From NCBI GenBank assembly GCA_034086985.1, contig JAXDZG010000003.1, forward strand, positions 1-64,000: DNA of 64,000 nt, in the 5' to 3' direction. Of this stretch, positions 25,649-35,352 are shown one piece after another; position 1 is the stretch's first letter; every line of letters begins with the position of its first letter. A program made the translations under genes and the position numbers. This DNA is from Phascolarctobacterium_A sp034086985 (lineage in GTDB: Bacteria; Bacillota; Negativicutes; Acidaminococcales; Acidaminococcaceae). Under the pieces are notes generated by a model. That model saw only the letters and a program-made list of their open reading frames with translations, was not told the origin of the DNA and did not search any database.

Positions 25649-26134
25649 TTATTTCGCAGTTTGCAGAGATTTAGCTACCTCATCGGTAATATCCGTGCCA
25701 CCATAGACAACGGTGCTCTTTTCTACAACCACACTCAGGCCCTTTTTGTCAGCTACCTTTTTGATAGCAGCTTCAATCTTTTTCATCACAGGATCCATGA
25801 GCTCCTTTTGCTTATTTTGCAAACGCTCCTGGGTTTGGGTGTAATAACGACGCTTTTCAGCATCATTCATTGCCTGAGACTTCTCGTTAAATTCCTTTTG
25901 GGCATTTTCGATTTCCGTCTTCATAGCTGCATCCACATCGCGGATATCGGGGCATTGAGCTACCAGCATTTGGTAGTTAACAACACCAATTGCAGATTCA
26001 CTGGGAGCGGCGGAAGCGCTCTTGCCAAAACCGCTTTGGGTCAAGGACAGCGCAAAGCAGCCCAGTACAAAAATAGCTGCTACAAAAAGAGAAACCAGTT
26101 TTACATTTTTAGGATTACGCAATTGCTGCATCAT
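25649..26134 (-). CDS. OmpH/Skp family periplasmic chaperone
   Basis: About 161 residues: an N-terminal membrane or signal segment (about residues 12-30), SAIGVVNYQMLVAQ, a helical hairpin and the terminal strand LSVVVEKSTVVYGGTDITDEV, typical of OmpH/Skp. It should bind unfolded outer-membrane proteins. The first gene of a three-gene unit with a strong promoter upstream. The ATG at 26134 is preferred for its AGGTAGGG site. Confidence 0.85.
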   Translation of the reverse strand: MMQQLRNPKNVKLVSLFVAAIFVLGCFALSLTQSGFGKSASAAPSESAIGVVNYQMLVAQCPDIRDVDAAMKTEIENAQKEFNEKSQAMNDAEKRRYYTQTQERLQNKQKELMDPVMKKIEAAIKKVADKKGLSVVVEKSTVVYGGTDITDEVAKSLQTAK

Positions 26135-26187
26135 AATCAAAATCCCTACCTTTTCTAGTTTGTGCTATAGACACACATATATAGTTT

Positions 26188-26216
26188 ATTATAACAGCAT
26201 ACGGCCATTCTTTCAA
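26188..26216 (-). promoter_or_regulatory. Promoter of the OmpH/Skp-like genes
   Basis: Minus-strand TTGAAA (26211-26216), 17-base spacer, TATAAT (26188-26193), 54 bases upstream of the first Skp-like gene and just after the stop of the preceding one. Confidence 0.7.
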
Positions 26217-26222
26217 GAATTC

Positions 26223-27491
26223 TTACAGATTTCCTATAATCCGCATATAAAATTCCTTACCACCGTACACATATTCTGCGCTCAGGAACTCGTGAATGCG
26301 ATAACGCACGCCAAATTCGTTGCGGTCTTCCTCAGAGAAATGCTCAGCTCTGAGGCGCCATTTAGGGCTTAAATTATACTCCAAGCGATAATTATTGTCA
26401 CCCATGGGCATACGACGGGTGTAGCTCCACACGCTCTTGCCCCAATAGGTGGAATAGCCTACTCCAAAACGCCAGTCCACATGGTCCAAAAGCACCTCGG
26501 CCTCACCGAAAATCTCGTCCGTAGGCGAGATAAATTTGCCTATATGAGCCTTGCCGGAAAGATTGTCGTTTTCGCGACCGATATCACCATAGCCCTCGAA
26601 CCACACCTTGTACTTATCAGAGTTAATCATGATGCTCACAGGCATATTGGCAGCAGGATCAAGCCTTACCACAGGCTGCAAATCAAACTCCTGCACAGAT
26701 TTTTCTGCCAAGAGCTTCTCCGTAAGCATTTTTTCCAGCTCCGCCTGATGATGCTTTACATAATCAACAGACAAGCCACGCAGCTTATCACATTCGGCGG
26801 CGTATTTATACTTCAGCTCCATGAGGAGAATATTAGGGATGGCCTCACTGCGCAGCTCGTACTTAATATTGGTCACCAGCTGCCCCACAGGATAGATGAC
26901 CACCTGCACCAGCGTCCGGTCCCCCTCCTGCAGCACGTCCACCGCTGCCCGAAACTCGGGCAGCGCTTCCTCCACTTGGCGGCGCACCATGCGGCGCAAC
27001 ACACCGCCGGCCCAGTCGCCGGCGTCCACGCTAGCTCCGCTAATAGCACGCTCCAGCTGCTGCTGGAGCTCAGGCATGCGCCGCCCTAGAAGAGCTGCTG
27101 TTTCCGGCTCCACGCCGGAAAATTGCAGCTCAATCACGGGCTGGCTGATGGTGGCGCCCCAAGGACGCGCCAACAAGGTAATCCTTGTGTGGCGCGCTGC
27201 CTCCAGGCGCACATCCACCAGCTCGTAGCCCGTGAATACACGGTCGCCTATCTCCGTCAGGAGGCGCTTGTAGTCGCCTGCCGCGGCGGCAATAGCCCCG
27301 TCATCCTTATCGATAAATAATTGGTTCGCCACCACCTGCATACTGCTGCTCATTTTCTCCAGCAGTACGGGGCTTGTGCCGCCGCTGGTATCCACGACCT
27401 GCACCGCAACGCTCTCAATGGGGGCAGAAAAAGCTTGCTGCAATGGCAAGCATGTCATTGCAGCAAGAATGATAATCTTATTCAGCTTCAT
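26223..27491 (-). CDS. Probable outer-membrane-associated protein downstream of bamA
   Basis: About 422 residues with a signal peptide (MKLNKIIILAAMTCLPLQQAFS). The middle is helical and mixed (about 30-300); the last 120 residues read as alternating strands with aromatic residues (KVWFEGYGDIGRE..., WRFGVGYSTYWG, WRLRAEHFSEED, AEYVYGGKEFYMRI), which suggests a small C-terminal beta-barrel or sheet. I do not recognise a named family. It lies 29 bases after bamA, so a role in outer-membrane assembly is likely but inferred. The ATG at 27491 is used because the longer frame puts the signal peptide 30 residues inside. Confidence 0.6.
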   Translation of the reverse strand: MKLNKIIILAAMTCLPLQQAFSAPIESVAVQVVDTSGGTSPVLLEKMSSSMQVVANQLFIDKDDGAIAAAAGDYKRLLTEIGDRVFTGYELVDVRLEAARHTRITLLARPWGATISQPVIELQFSGVEPETAALLGRRMPELQQQLERAISGASVDAGDWAGGVLRRMVRRQVEEALPEFRAAVDVLQEGDRTLVQVVIYPVGQLVTNIKYELRSEAIPNILLMELKYKYAAECDKLRGLSVDYVKHHQAELEKMLTEKLLAEKSVQEFDLQPVVRLDPAANMPVSIMINSDKYKVWFEGYGDIGRENDNLSGKAHIGKFISPTDEIFGEAEVLLDHVDWRFGVGYSTYWGKSVWSYTRRMPMGDNNYRLEYNLSPKWRLRAEHFSEEDRNEFGVRYRIHEFLSAEYVYGGKEFYMRIIGNL

Positions 27492-27519
27492 AGCAGCATC
27501 TGCTCCTAATTTGTACTGA

Positions 27520-29436
27520 TTAGAACTGACCACCAAAGCTAAAGTGGAACTTGCCACCGTCTTCGCCATAGCCATAGTCAAGCTTAACAGGACCCAAAGG
27601 AGAGTTTATTCTGAGGCCCACACCATAGCTATTCTTGATCAGACCAAAGTCAAAATCATCCTCGTGACGTTTATCCCAAGCATAGCCGTTATCAGTAAAC
27701 AGCACACCCTGAACCTTCTTCACGATGGGGAAGCGGTACTCCAGAGTTGCCTTTACCATGCTGTTGCCACGGAATTGGTCATCCTCGTAGCCACGCAGGG
27801 TGTCGCTGCCACCCATGGAGAAGCGTTGGGACAGGGGCATATCGCCATCGGCATAGCCTGCACCCAGGTTCAGTGCCCATACGTTCTCGCCACCGGCACG
27901 GAAGTAGTAGCGCCAATCGGCAGTAAATTTGGTGAAGTCAAAGTCGCCACCTAAGCCACCGGCCCATTCCACGCTATAGGCCATACGCTTGCCTTCATGG
28001 GGATCGTAGATATTGTCACGGGAGTCATAAATACGTCCCAAAGTAATGGAGCGAGTTTTACCAAAGTTTTCTTTGCGACGTTCTTCAGCTGTCTTAGGCA
28101 TCCAATCCTTGTATTTCGAGCTAGCTCCGGTGAAAGAACCAGGCCCTTGATCACTAGCATAGTCCGGACCAAATCGAGATTCGTAATATTGCTCATGGTC
28201 GCTTTCATAACCATCAGCCATTCCCTCATAAATATCTTCTCGATTCTTCAAGGTGATATAGTTACTGATGAACTCGTTATGAGTCTTGCGGCTGAAGGTC
28301 AGCTCCTGGCCACGACGCTTTTTGTCGTAGCGGGCAATCTCATCGCCGTTAATATCATAGTCAGCATATTCATTGGTGATATCATAGAGGTTAATGGTAG
28401 CAGAAGTTTCCTTGCTATCAATCCAAGGACGAGTGTAGCTAAAATCATAGTTCTTGTTGTCCTCGCCACCGAATTCCCAACGAATATTGATCTTATCGCC
28501 GGTACCACGGAAGTTTTTATCACCGATGGAAATCATACCAACGAAGCCGTCGGCATTACTGTAGCCAGCGCCAATACCAAAGGTACCGGTATTCATTTCC
28601 ACTACATCGATTTCGACCTCAACGGAGTTGGGCTCACGACCGGGGTTCAGCTTCACATTAACATCTTCAAAATAACCCAAGTTGTAAACGCGCTGCATAC
28701 TACGGCGGGCATCCTTAGCGTTAAAGGGCTTGCCGGGCTTCAGCTTCATCTCGCGGGTAATAACGTAATCCTTACATTTTTTATTGCCCTTCACCTTAAA
28801 GCCCTCTACCAGACCTTCATTGACGGTTACCTTTAAGGTACCAGTTTGCTCCATATGCACGTCAGTTACGCGAGCCAAAATGTAACCAGAGGAACGATAT
28901 TCCTCCTCCAGCTTCTGCACGCATTTATTGATTTGCTTTAAATTAGCAATCTTATCCCTTTCCAAATCGAAGCAAGCCGCTACCTTTTTGGCATCAATAA
29001 CCGTATTGCCCTGCACATCCACGTCTTTATACACAGGATTTTCCAGCACATGATAAATCACCTGCACACCCTCGGGCACCAGCTTGAATTCGGGATGCAT
29101 ATCATAGAACCAGCCTAAATCATAAATAGCACTCAGGTCCTGGCTCAAACCCTCCTCGGTGAACTCCATGCCCTGCTTGGTTTTTAAGGCAGCAGCGATT
29201 TCCTCCTCGCTTACGGACACATTACCCTCGATAATCTGCTTGGTAATCTTCTTGCCCAAATAAGGAGCCAATTTATTTTCTTCCTTCTGTGCCGGAGCAG
29301 CTTGAGCCACTTCAGTGGCCTGTACCGCAGGAGCAGCAGCCGTTTCAGGTGCCTGGGTTTCTTCAGCATAAGCAGGCAAAGCCAGCAGCAGTGCTGCCAG
29401 TCCCACCGTCAGAGGCTGCCATAAGGTTCTTTTCAT
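27520..29436 (-). CDS. bamA: Outer membrane protein assembly factor BamA (Omp85)
   Basis: A 638-residue Omp85 protein. A signal peptide (ending AYA near 25) and a low-complexity A/E/P/Q linker precede about three POTRA domains (about 62-134, 135-211, 212-291), fewer than the five of E. coli. The barrel runs from about 295 to the end, with the LRGY motif (DTLRGYEDDQFRG) and a terminal Phe (GGQF). It inserts barrels into the outer membrane. An AGGAGG site precedes the ATG at 29436. Confidence 0.95.
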   Translation of the reverse strand: MKRTLWQPLTVGLAALLLALPAYAEETQAPETAAAPAVQATEVAQAAPAQKEENKLAPYLGKKITKQIIEGNVSVSEEEIAAALKTKQGMEFTEEGLSQDLSAIYDLGWFYDMHPEFKLVPEGVQVIYHVLENPVYKDVDVQGNTVIDAKKVAACFDLERDKIANLKQINKCVQKLEEEYRSSGYILARVTDVHMEQTGTLKVTVNEGLVEGFKVKGNKKCKDYVITREMKLKPGKPFNAKDARRSMQRVYNLGYFEDVNVKLNPGREPNSVEVEIDVVEMNTGTFGIGAGYSNADGFVGMISIGDKNFRGTGDKINIRWEFGGEDNKNYDFSYTRPWIDSKETSATINLYDITNEYADYDINGDEIARYDKKRRGQELTFSRKTHNEFISNYITLKNREDIYEGMADGYESDHEQYYESRFGPDYASDQGPGSFTGASSKYKDWMPKTAEERRKENFGKTRSITLGRIYDSRDNIYDPHEGKRMAYSVEWAGGLGGDFDFTKFTADWRYYFRAGGENVWALNLGAGYADGDMPLSQRFSMGGSDTLRGYEDDQFRGNSMVKATLEYRFPIVKKVQGVLFTDNGYAWDKRHEDDFDFGLIKNSYGVGLRINSPLGPVKLDYGYGEDGGKFHFSFGGQF

Positions 29437-29476
29437 CAATGAAGTCCTCCTTAGTATTAATTCACGTTAGTGCGTG

Positions 29477-29983
29477 TTATTTCGAATTACTCAACTCAAC
29501 TCGTGCCGATTGCACCAATTTATGCAAATCAGCCTTGGATATAGATACCTGGGACTGCTTTGCTTGCTCAGCCTGTTCTTGGGAAAGCTCAGTCCCAGAG
29601 CTTTTCTGTACTTCTTTAGCAGTGGTACTTGCCGGCTGCTCCTTAACAGGAGCACCTTGCTCACTTTTAGCCTGCACGCTGGCACCGGCTACCACCGGTG
29701 GTACGGCTTCCTGCGCCCGCGCTTTATAATGCCCGCGGGCAAAATACCAGCCGCCCGCTCCGGCTAAGACCAGCAGCACTGCTGCGCAGGCTGCCAAAGC
29801 CTGCCTGTTCCAACTCCAGGGGCCATCCTTTTTCTTGCGCAGATTTTTTAGCTCAGCTTCAGCCAGCATCAAATCCAGCTCACCGCGTATATCCTTATTA
29901 TCCAAAAAACTCTGCTCCGCATTATCCAAGCTGCTCTTCACAGAGCGGATGCGACGGAACAAGGATTTACTTGGCTGCGCCAT
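29477..29983 (-). CDS. Single-span membrane protein between sigma factor and bamA
   Basis: A 168-residue protein of unknown family. Residues 1-58 are charged and helical, 62-84 form one membrane span (AACAAVLLVLAGAGGWYFA), and the rest is a low-complexity A/E/Q/S/K tail ending in a short helix. The layout (cytoplasmic helical N-terminus, one span, outer tail) is like some membrane anti-sigma factors, and the gene upstream encodes a sigma factor; no anti-sigma domain can be named with confidence. A GGGGG site lies 7 bases before the ATG. Confidence 0.55.
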   Translation of the reverse strand: MAQPSKSLFRRIRSVKSSLDNAEQSFLDNKDIRGELDLMLAEAELKNLRKKKDGPWSWNRQALAACAAVLLVLAGAGGWYFARGHYKARAQEAVPPVVAGASVQAKSEQGAPVKEQPASTTAKEVQKSSGTELSQEQAEQAKQSQVSISKADLHKLVQSARVELSNSK

Positions 29984-30146
29984 GGAAATACCCCCTTCTG
30001 CTCAAAATAATAACTATATCAATTAAAGTCAGTATTCTTTGCAGATTTTCACAGTGTATATAAGCAAATTAACACCGTATTTAGTGGCTTTTCTTCTCTT
30101 TTCGCTATTTTTCTCTTTATTTTAACATGTAGGCTAAAATCGTGTT

Positions 30147-30782
30147 TTATTCCTTGTTAAAATCATGCATGAAGCGGGACAGCATGCCGCGAATGCGGCG
30201 CACGCCCTGCTTTTGCAGGCGATAAACATGGCCTAGGCTCACGTCAATGGCCTCCGCCACTGCCTGAGCCGGCCTATCCTCCAAAAACATACCCTGCAGC
30301 ACCTGCTGCTCCTTCAAGGGTAGGCGGTCCATGGCCTGAGAGACCTTTTCGGCTAGCAGCTTTTGCTCAGTCAGCTCCGTAGGCGTGGCCAGTTCGGAGG
30401 GCAGCGCATCACTCAAAGTAAAGCCTTGACTGATTTCACTGTCCAAATATAAGAGCCCCTTGCGGTCCGCATGGCGCAAATAGTCCACCATGCTGCCCTT
30501 AATCCGGAAGGAAGCAAACAGGCTAAAGGCTACCTGACGGGTATAGTCATAGCTTTCCGCCGCCTCTAGGAGGCCCACCATGCCCTCCTGAATGAGATCC
30601 ATAGTCTCGGACTCACCCAGCTTAAAGCTGGCTGCAATTTTAAATACCAAGGGCTGATAGCTAGTCATCAGCCTTTGGTGGGCTTGTAAATCGCCCGCCG
30701 CAGACTGCTCCCACAGCCTGCTCTCCTCCTCCGGCTCTAAGAGCGGGGTTTTGCGCAGCTCCTCTAGATAGCTTTGCAGCAT
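30147..30782 (-). CDS. Sigma-70 family RNA polymerase sigma factor
   Basis: A 211-residue alternative sigma factor. Region 1.2-like MLQSYLEELRKTPLLEPEEE precedes region 2 (about 35-105: LVFKIAASF..., MDLIQEGMVGLLEAAESYD, FASFRIKGSMVDYLR) and region 4 (about 145-205: LPLKEQQVLQGMFLEDRPAQ, then the VSLGHVYRLQKQGVRRIR helix-turn-helix). Region 3 is short. It looks like a group 3 (SigF/FliA-like) rather than an ECF sigma. It lies between tamB and bamA in the same direction, which suggests control of envelope genes. A GGGAGG site lies 7 bases before the ATG. Confidence 0.85.
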   Translation of the reverse strand: MLQSYLEELRKTPLLEPEEESRLWEQSAAGDLQAHQRLMTSYQPLVFKIAASFKLGESETMDLIQEGMVGLLEAAESYDYTRQVAFSLFASFRIKGSMVDYLRHADRKGLLYLDSEISQGFTLSDALPSELATPTELTEQKLLAEKVSQAMDRLPLKEQQVLQGMFLEDRPAQAVAEAIDVSLGHVYRLQKQGVRRIRGMLSRFMHDFNKE

Positions 30783-30829
30783 GCTTGCACCTCCCTTCTT
30801 GAAAATTCTTTAGCCTTAAGCTACTTATT

Positions 30830-33800
30830 TTAGAATGTAATCTTGTATTCCAAACCATACCAGTTATCGGTTTTATCGTTTAAATCATAGCTTCTAGAAT
30901 AGGTAATATTCATGTGCCTACTAATATCGTACTGCCCAAAAAAGCTCCTGTCAAGGGCATCAAAGCTTGTAGTGTAGCCAAACATGAAATTATTATTCAA
31001 GTATTTGCTTACTAATACATTATACTGATTACGCTCATCCGTAGTCAAGTCCTGATTGCCCACTTTAGAGCTTTCATAGCCAATTCCGGAGCGTACCTTG
31101 CCTGTATAAATGCGGAACTGGTCCAGGCCCAGGGTCTGCTTAATCCAGGTCTCCACGTCGCCCAAAACCGTCATCTGTAGGCCCACAGTCATGAGATTAT
31201 TCATATCATCACTGGTAACCTCATTGCTACCTGCAGTATCACGCTGCAGAGTGAGCATACGCACGATGGTGTTGCGCTCCAGCGGCGGGTCACTTGTCAG
31301 CACCAAATCCATTTTTTCCACAGGGCCACTGATTTTCATGTAAATACGATAACGGCTAAAGCGTGCGGTGCTTTCCAAATTCACATTGGGCAGGAAAGTG
31401 CCAGGTTCAATCCACACTAGGCCTGCTTCACGCAGCTTAAAGTCCGTGCGCAGATAGGAAATGGTACCCTTATCAGCCTTAATAGTGCCATCAACAATAG
31501 GAAATACCGTGCTGCCCTTTACATGAATGCCTCCCTTAAGCCAAATATCGTAGAGATAGCTGTTGTATAGGTGGATTTTTTTGCCCAAGTCAACCTTCAA
31601 ATCGAGACCAAAATTGCTCTCGCCCTCACCCATATCCGGCACCGTGGGCATATTCACTACAACATCATCCAGCGCCAGCTGGCCCTTGATTAAGGGTCTG
31701 TACTCAACGGGCGGAGGTACATTGCCCTTGGCCTTGCGCCGATCACGATATCTTTGGGGAACAATCTCGATTTCGCTGTTGATGCGACCGCTGACTAGCT
31801 GAGATGCCAGCTCCACATTATCGGCTTTAATGTGCAGCTTATAAGCATCCTTTTCTGTAGTCTGGAGTGCATAGCTGCCCTCCGCAGACAAAAGGCCCTT
31901 GCCCAGTTTGGTAGAGAAATTGCGCAAAAGCACAGCATTGCCCGCAAAATCCACATCCAAATTGATATTTTCTAGTGCTGTATCCAAATCCTTAATCTTC
32001 ACAGCGCCATCAACGATTTTCAAAGAACCATAAAGCAGGGGCTCCTCAAGAGTACCGGCCAAGCGCACCTGACCATTGGTATCGCCCACGCCCCATTCCA
32101 CCATCTTGCTGAGAGCAGGCAATATTCCCAAGCGGGCCTCGTTCAAATCCATAATGATATTCATTTCCGAGCGAGGATTCCTCCGCTGCTCCTTAGAGCG
32201 GAACACATCCAGTGGGATATCACCGGAGGCCTTCACGCCATAGGCATCCTTGGTTGCCACCAGCTCCTGTAATTGAATAACATCATTCTTTAACGATAGC
32301 TCTGCATTGAGCTTATCCATGCTTACACCGGCCACGGAGCCATTGGTAATCTCCAAGACACCCTTGCCCTGAGGCTCAGCCACACTGCCCTCCAGGACGA
32401 CCTGCATATCCATCTCGCCCTTGATTTCCGGCGGATTTTTCATCACTGCCGTCACAATGGCCGGATTAGCCTTGGTAGAGGCCATGCTTAAATTAAAGGT
32501 GTTTTCCTTCAGCTCAATGATGCCACCGGCAGTAATCAAACCACGGTCAACCACACCATCCTGCTCCTGTAGCTTCACCTCTTCCAAGGTCAGAAGGGTA
32601 TTTTTAACATTGCCATTCAAAACCATATGTGCATAGTTCAAATCATGAATTTTGACATCGTCAGCCTTGATAGCTATATTCAGGCCACTACCCTTGCCCT
32701 GGGGACAGAAATCCAGCAGGCCCTGCATTTGTCCATCAATCTCATAATCCATGCGAGCCATGCGCAACAGGCCACCAATATCGCCCCACAACATCTGCAC
32801 CTTGCCCTGCATGAATTTTTCTTGCAAATTGATGTTCACATCTGCGGTGTAGAGACCATAATTGGAGGGGTCATTTTTATAGGGCTGCTTAAAGGAGACC
32901 TTGAACATGTTATAGGGCAGACCACGGCCATCCACCGTACCGGATAGCTCTGTAATGACCTCGCCATTAATCAAAACCTTGTCGCTGTCAACATCACCTC
33001 TGAAGGTAGGCGCTGTGAGTTTACCGCCCAGATGACCCTTGGCGTTAAGCTTGCCGCCTAGGTCCACCGTTTCGTCCTTAATGGGCAAATGAGCCAAATC
33101 CACATCCTTGGCCACCATATCAAAATTCAAGCGACCATCATCGGCCATGGTGCCGTTCAGCTTAATATCAGCGTAAAAGGCCTTGATCAAAAAGTCCTCC
33201 AGCTCCAGCGTGCCCTTGTCGTACAAATAACGACCGTCCACACTGTTATACAGCTGAGCTAAAGCACTGCCATCAGAAGCATGGATTTCGCCATACACAT
33301 AGGGCTGGCTCGCTGTGCCACGCACCTGCATCACGTTATTTAAATTGCCTGTCACAGGCACATCCTTCTTGCCCAGAATAAGCTCCATAATGGGCTCAAT
33401 GCGCACCCCATAGCTTTCCAGGGACAGGTCCACGAAGGGCTCTTCACCACGCAAATCCACAAGACCGCTGATGATGTGATGTCCCTGCTCCATATTGGCA
33501 CGGAAGTCTTTAATAGTAAGCTGATTATCCTTCAGACTCATGAAGCCATGGGCTTCCCTAATTTTTTGCTCCATAAACTTAGCCTGACGCAATTGGATAA
33601 CGCCAGAGAATTCCGGTGCTTTGAGCTTACCGCCCAGAGCAAAGCCCGTGGAGCACAAGCCACTACCCTGCTTGCCAGCTGCTGCCAGCACAGGATCCAC
33701 CGGGAAGTCCGTCATCCGGCCTTCGATATGCAGCTCACCCTCTTTATTCACACTGCCACTAGCTAAAAGTATACCCTTGGGGCCTGAAAAAGCACTGAAA

Positions 33801-35122
33801 TGGTCTATGGCGAGGCCATCCTTAACGAGAGCTCCATCTAAGCTCATACGGTCGATTTTAAGGCCACGCCACTCTAAATCCATGGTCTCGGCTGCAGCAT
33901 GCACTTGTAATTTATCAGCCAACGCCTTGGCCAGCACAGCCAGCTTGGCATTAATGTGCACATCATCCTTGGGTCTACCCGGCGTAGCATGGGTAACATT
34001 CGCCAAGCTCAAGTCACCAGTTAGTACCTTTTCCTCGACGCTATAAGTGGCATTGCCCTTGATAGAGCCACCGCCGTAGGCAGCAGCCAGATTTTCTACA
34101 ATAATCTGCTCCTTATCGGCGCTAAAGGGCACACGCAGCTTTTCTAAGCTATAGCCCTCGTAAGCCAGCTTGTCCGCAGTGAGCACACCTTTGCCGTTAG
34201 GTACATCCGTATCCCGTAAATCGGCCTCGCCCTCAAGGCGCACTCCTTGACCATCCACTAAAGCATCCAAGGAGCTGATATTTATATAGTTGTCATGAGC
34301 ACGCACAATCCCATCCAGCTTCAGGCTATGCTTGGATGCGCCCACCAGCATTTTACCTTCCAGTCCGGACAAGGCCACTTGGCCAGAATAGCGCTGCTTG
34401 CCCTTTTCGTTCACATAAATTAAGGCTAGCTTGCTCAAGCCACCCTTAAGCTCTTCCACACTGGCGTAATGCTTAGCCAACGCAGCATAGGGAGCCAAAT
34501 CCAGCTTCTCGCTCTTCAGCTCCACACGGCCCTCGCCCTTGGTAGTCACAAGACCGCCAATAGCCAGCTTGTCCATACCACTACCTAAGCGCAGACCCAA
34601 AGCAAATTTAGGATTGGCACCGCCATCCACTGTACCTGCTACCGGGAAATCCCACTTTCCCTGGGGCATGCTCACATGTAAAAGGCCATTGGAAATTTCC
34701 AGCAAGCCGTAGAAGGGTGTCTCATCAGAGTCGGAGGGCTTTAAGAGCTTGGCCATGTTCCACTGCTGCTGCTCATCCATCTCAAGATAAACCTGAGGAC
34801 GCACCAGCTCCACACGGCTCACAGCCCTGGCACCCTTGTCGATGGCAAGCCATGGGCGGAAATGCACGATAATACGGGGTATTTCTGCTATCTTCTTGCC
34901 CTCAACATCCTTGACCTTCAGCTGGCCTATCTCGGCACTGAGGCCACCATCCCAAGTCATATCCTCCATAGTAATGCTGCCATTGATAAAGCTAGAGGCA
35001 ATGCGCTCCACCTCTGGCAGAGATTGGCGAATATATTTGGGCATTACTGTATGCACTAAAAAGATATAGCCTGCGCTCAGCAAAACTATTAAAAAGGCGA
35101 TAAATCTAAAATATTTCTTCAT
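30830..35122 (-). CDS. tamB: TamB-like translocation and assembly module protein
   Basis: A 1430-residue AsmA/TamB protein. One N-terminal anchor (KKYFRFIAFLIVLLSAGYIFL) is followed by a very long series of beta-strand repeats forming a periplasmic groove, and the C-terminal DUF490 domain (about 1080-1430) with FSRYRIYMKISGPVEKMDLVLTS split over strands and a final Phe. TamB-type proteins span the periplasm and take part in outer-membrane protein assembly and lipid transfer. The ATG at 35122 places the anchor at the start; upstream Met codons give an implausible leader. No tamA is seen next to it; BamA may be its partner. Confidence 0.9.
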   Translation of the reverse strand: MKKYFRFIAFLIVLLSAGYIFLVHTVMPKYIRQSLPEVERIASSFINGSITMEDMTWDGGLSAEIGQLKVKDVEGKKIAEIPRIIVHFRPWLAIDKGARAVSRVELVRPQVYLEMDEQQQWNMAKLLKPSDSDETPFYGLLEISNGLLHVSMPQGKWDFPVAGTVDGGANPKFALGLRLGSGMDKLAIGGLVTTKGEGRVELKSEKLDLAPYAALAKHYASVEELKGGLSKLALIYVNEKGKQRYSGQVALSGLEGKMLVGASKHSLKLDGIVRAHDNYINISSLDALVDGQGVRLEGEADLRDTDVPNGKGVLTADKLAYEGYSLEKLRVPFSADKEQIIVENLAAAYGGGSIKGNATYSVEEKVLTGDLSLANVTHATPGRPKDDVHINAKLAVLAKALADKLQVHAAAETMDLEWRGLKIDRMSLDGALVKDGLAIDHFSAFSGPKGILLASGSVNKEGELHIEGRMTDFPVDPVLAAAGKQGSGLCSTGFALGGKLKAPEFSGVIQLRQAKFMEQKIREAHGFMSLKDNQLTIKDFRANMEQGHHIISGLVDLRGEEPFVDLSLESYGVRIEPIMELILGKKDVPVTGNLNNVMQVRGTASQPYVYGEIHASDGSALAQLYNSVDGRYLYDKGTLELEDFLIKAFYADIKLNGTMADDGRLNFDMVAKDVDLAHLPIKDETVDLGGKLNAKGHLGGKLTAPTFRGDVDSDKVLINGEVITELSGTVDGRGLPYNMFKVSFKQPYKNDPSNYGLYTADVNINLQEKFMQGKVQMLWGDIGGLLRMARMDYEIDGQMQGLLDFCPQGKGSGLNIAIKADDVKIHDLNYAHMVLNGNVKNTLLTLEEVKLQEQDGVVDRGLITAGGIIELKENTFNLSMASTKANPAIVTAVMKNPPEIKGEMDMQVVLEGSVAEPQGKGVLEITNGSVAGVSMDKLNAELSLKNDVIQLQELVATKDAYGVKASGDIPLDVFRSKEQRRNPRSEMNIIMDLNEARLGILPALSKMVEWGVGDTNGQVRLAGTLEEPLLYGSLKIVDGAVKIKDLDTALENINLDVDFAGNAVLLRNFSTKLGKGLLSAEGSYALQTTEKDAYKLHIKADNVELASQLVSGRINSEIEIVPQRYRDRRKAKGNVPPPVEYRPLIKGQLALDDVVVNMPTVPDMGEGESNFGLDLKVDLGKKIHLYNSYLYDIWLKGGIHVKGSTVFPIVDGTIKADKGTISYLRTDFKLREAGLVWIEPGTFLPNVNLESTARFSRYRIYMKISGPVEKMDLVLTSDPPLERNTIVRMLTLQRDTAGSNEVTSDDMNNLMTVGLQMTVLGDVETWIKQTLGLDQFRIYTGKVRSGIGYESSKVGNQDLTTDERNQYNVLVSKYLNNNFMFGYTTSFDALDRSFFGQYDISRHMNITYSRSYDLNDKTDNWYGLEYKITF

Positions 35123-35307
35123 AAACGTCACCATTAAATATTGTAACAGACGGGAGTGACAAAAATGTGTCAGCACCGCCTTTATTTTAAAAAATAAATA
35201 CTCCGACTTTTATTATTTCGACGCTTATGCTAATCCTCCTGTTAAAGGGAGGAAAATTTTTTGCTTAGTAAAGCTTGCACTTATAGCTACAAGCGTAGCA
35301 AAGCAAA

Positions 35308-35333
35308 ACGCCTGTGGCGCTAGCCACAGGCGT
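35308..35333 (-). terminator. Terminator after tolC
   Basis: Perfect 11-base arms (35308-35318, 35323-35333) with a 4-base loop; a short interrupted T tract follows on the minus strand. It lies 20 bases after the tolC stop. Confidence 0.65.
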
Positions 35334-35352
35334 CGTCTTGTCATATAGTAAA

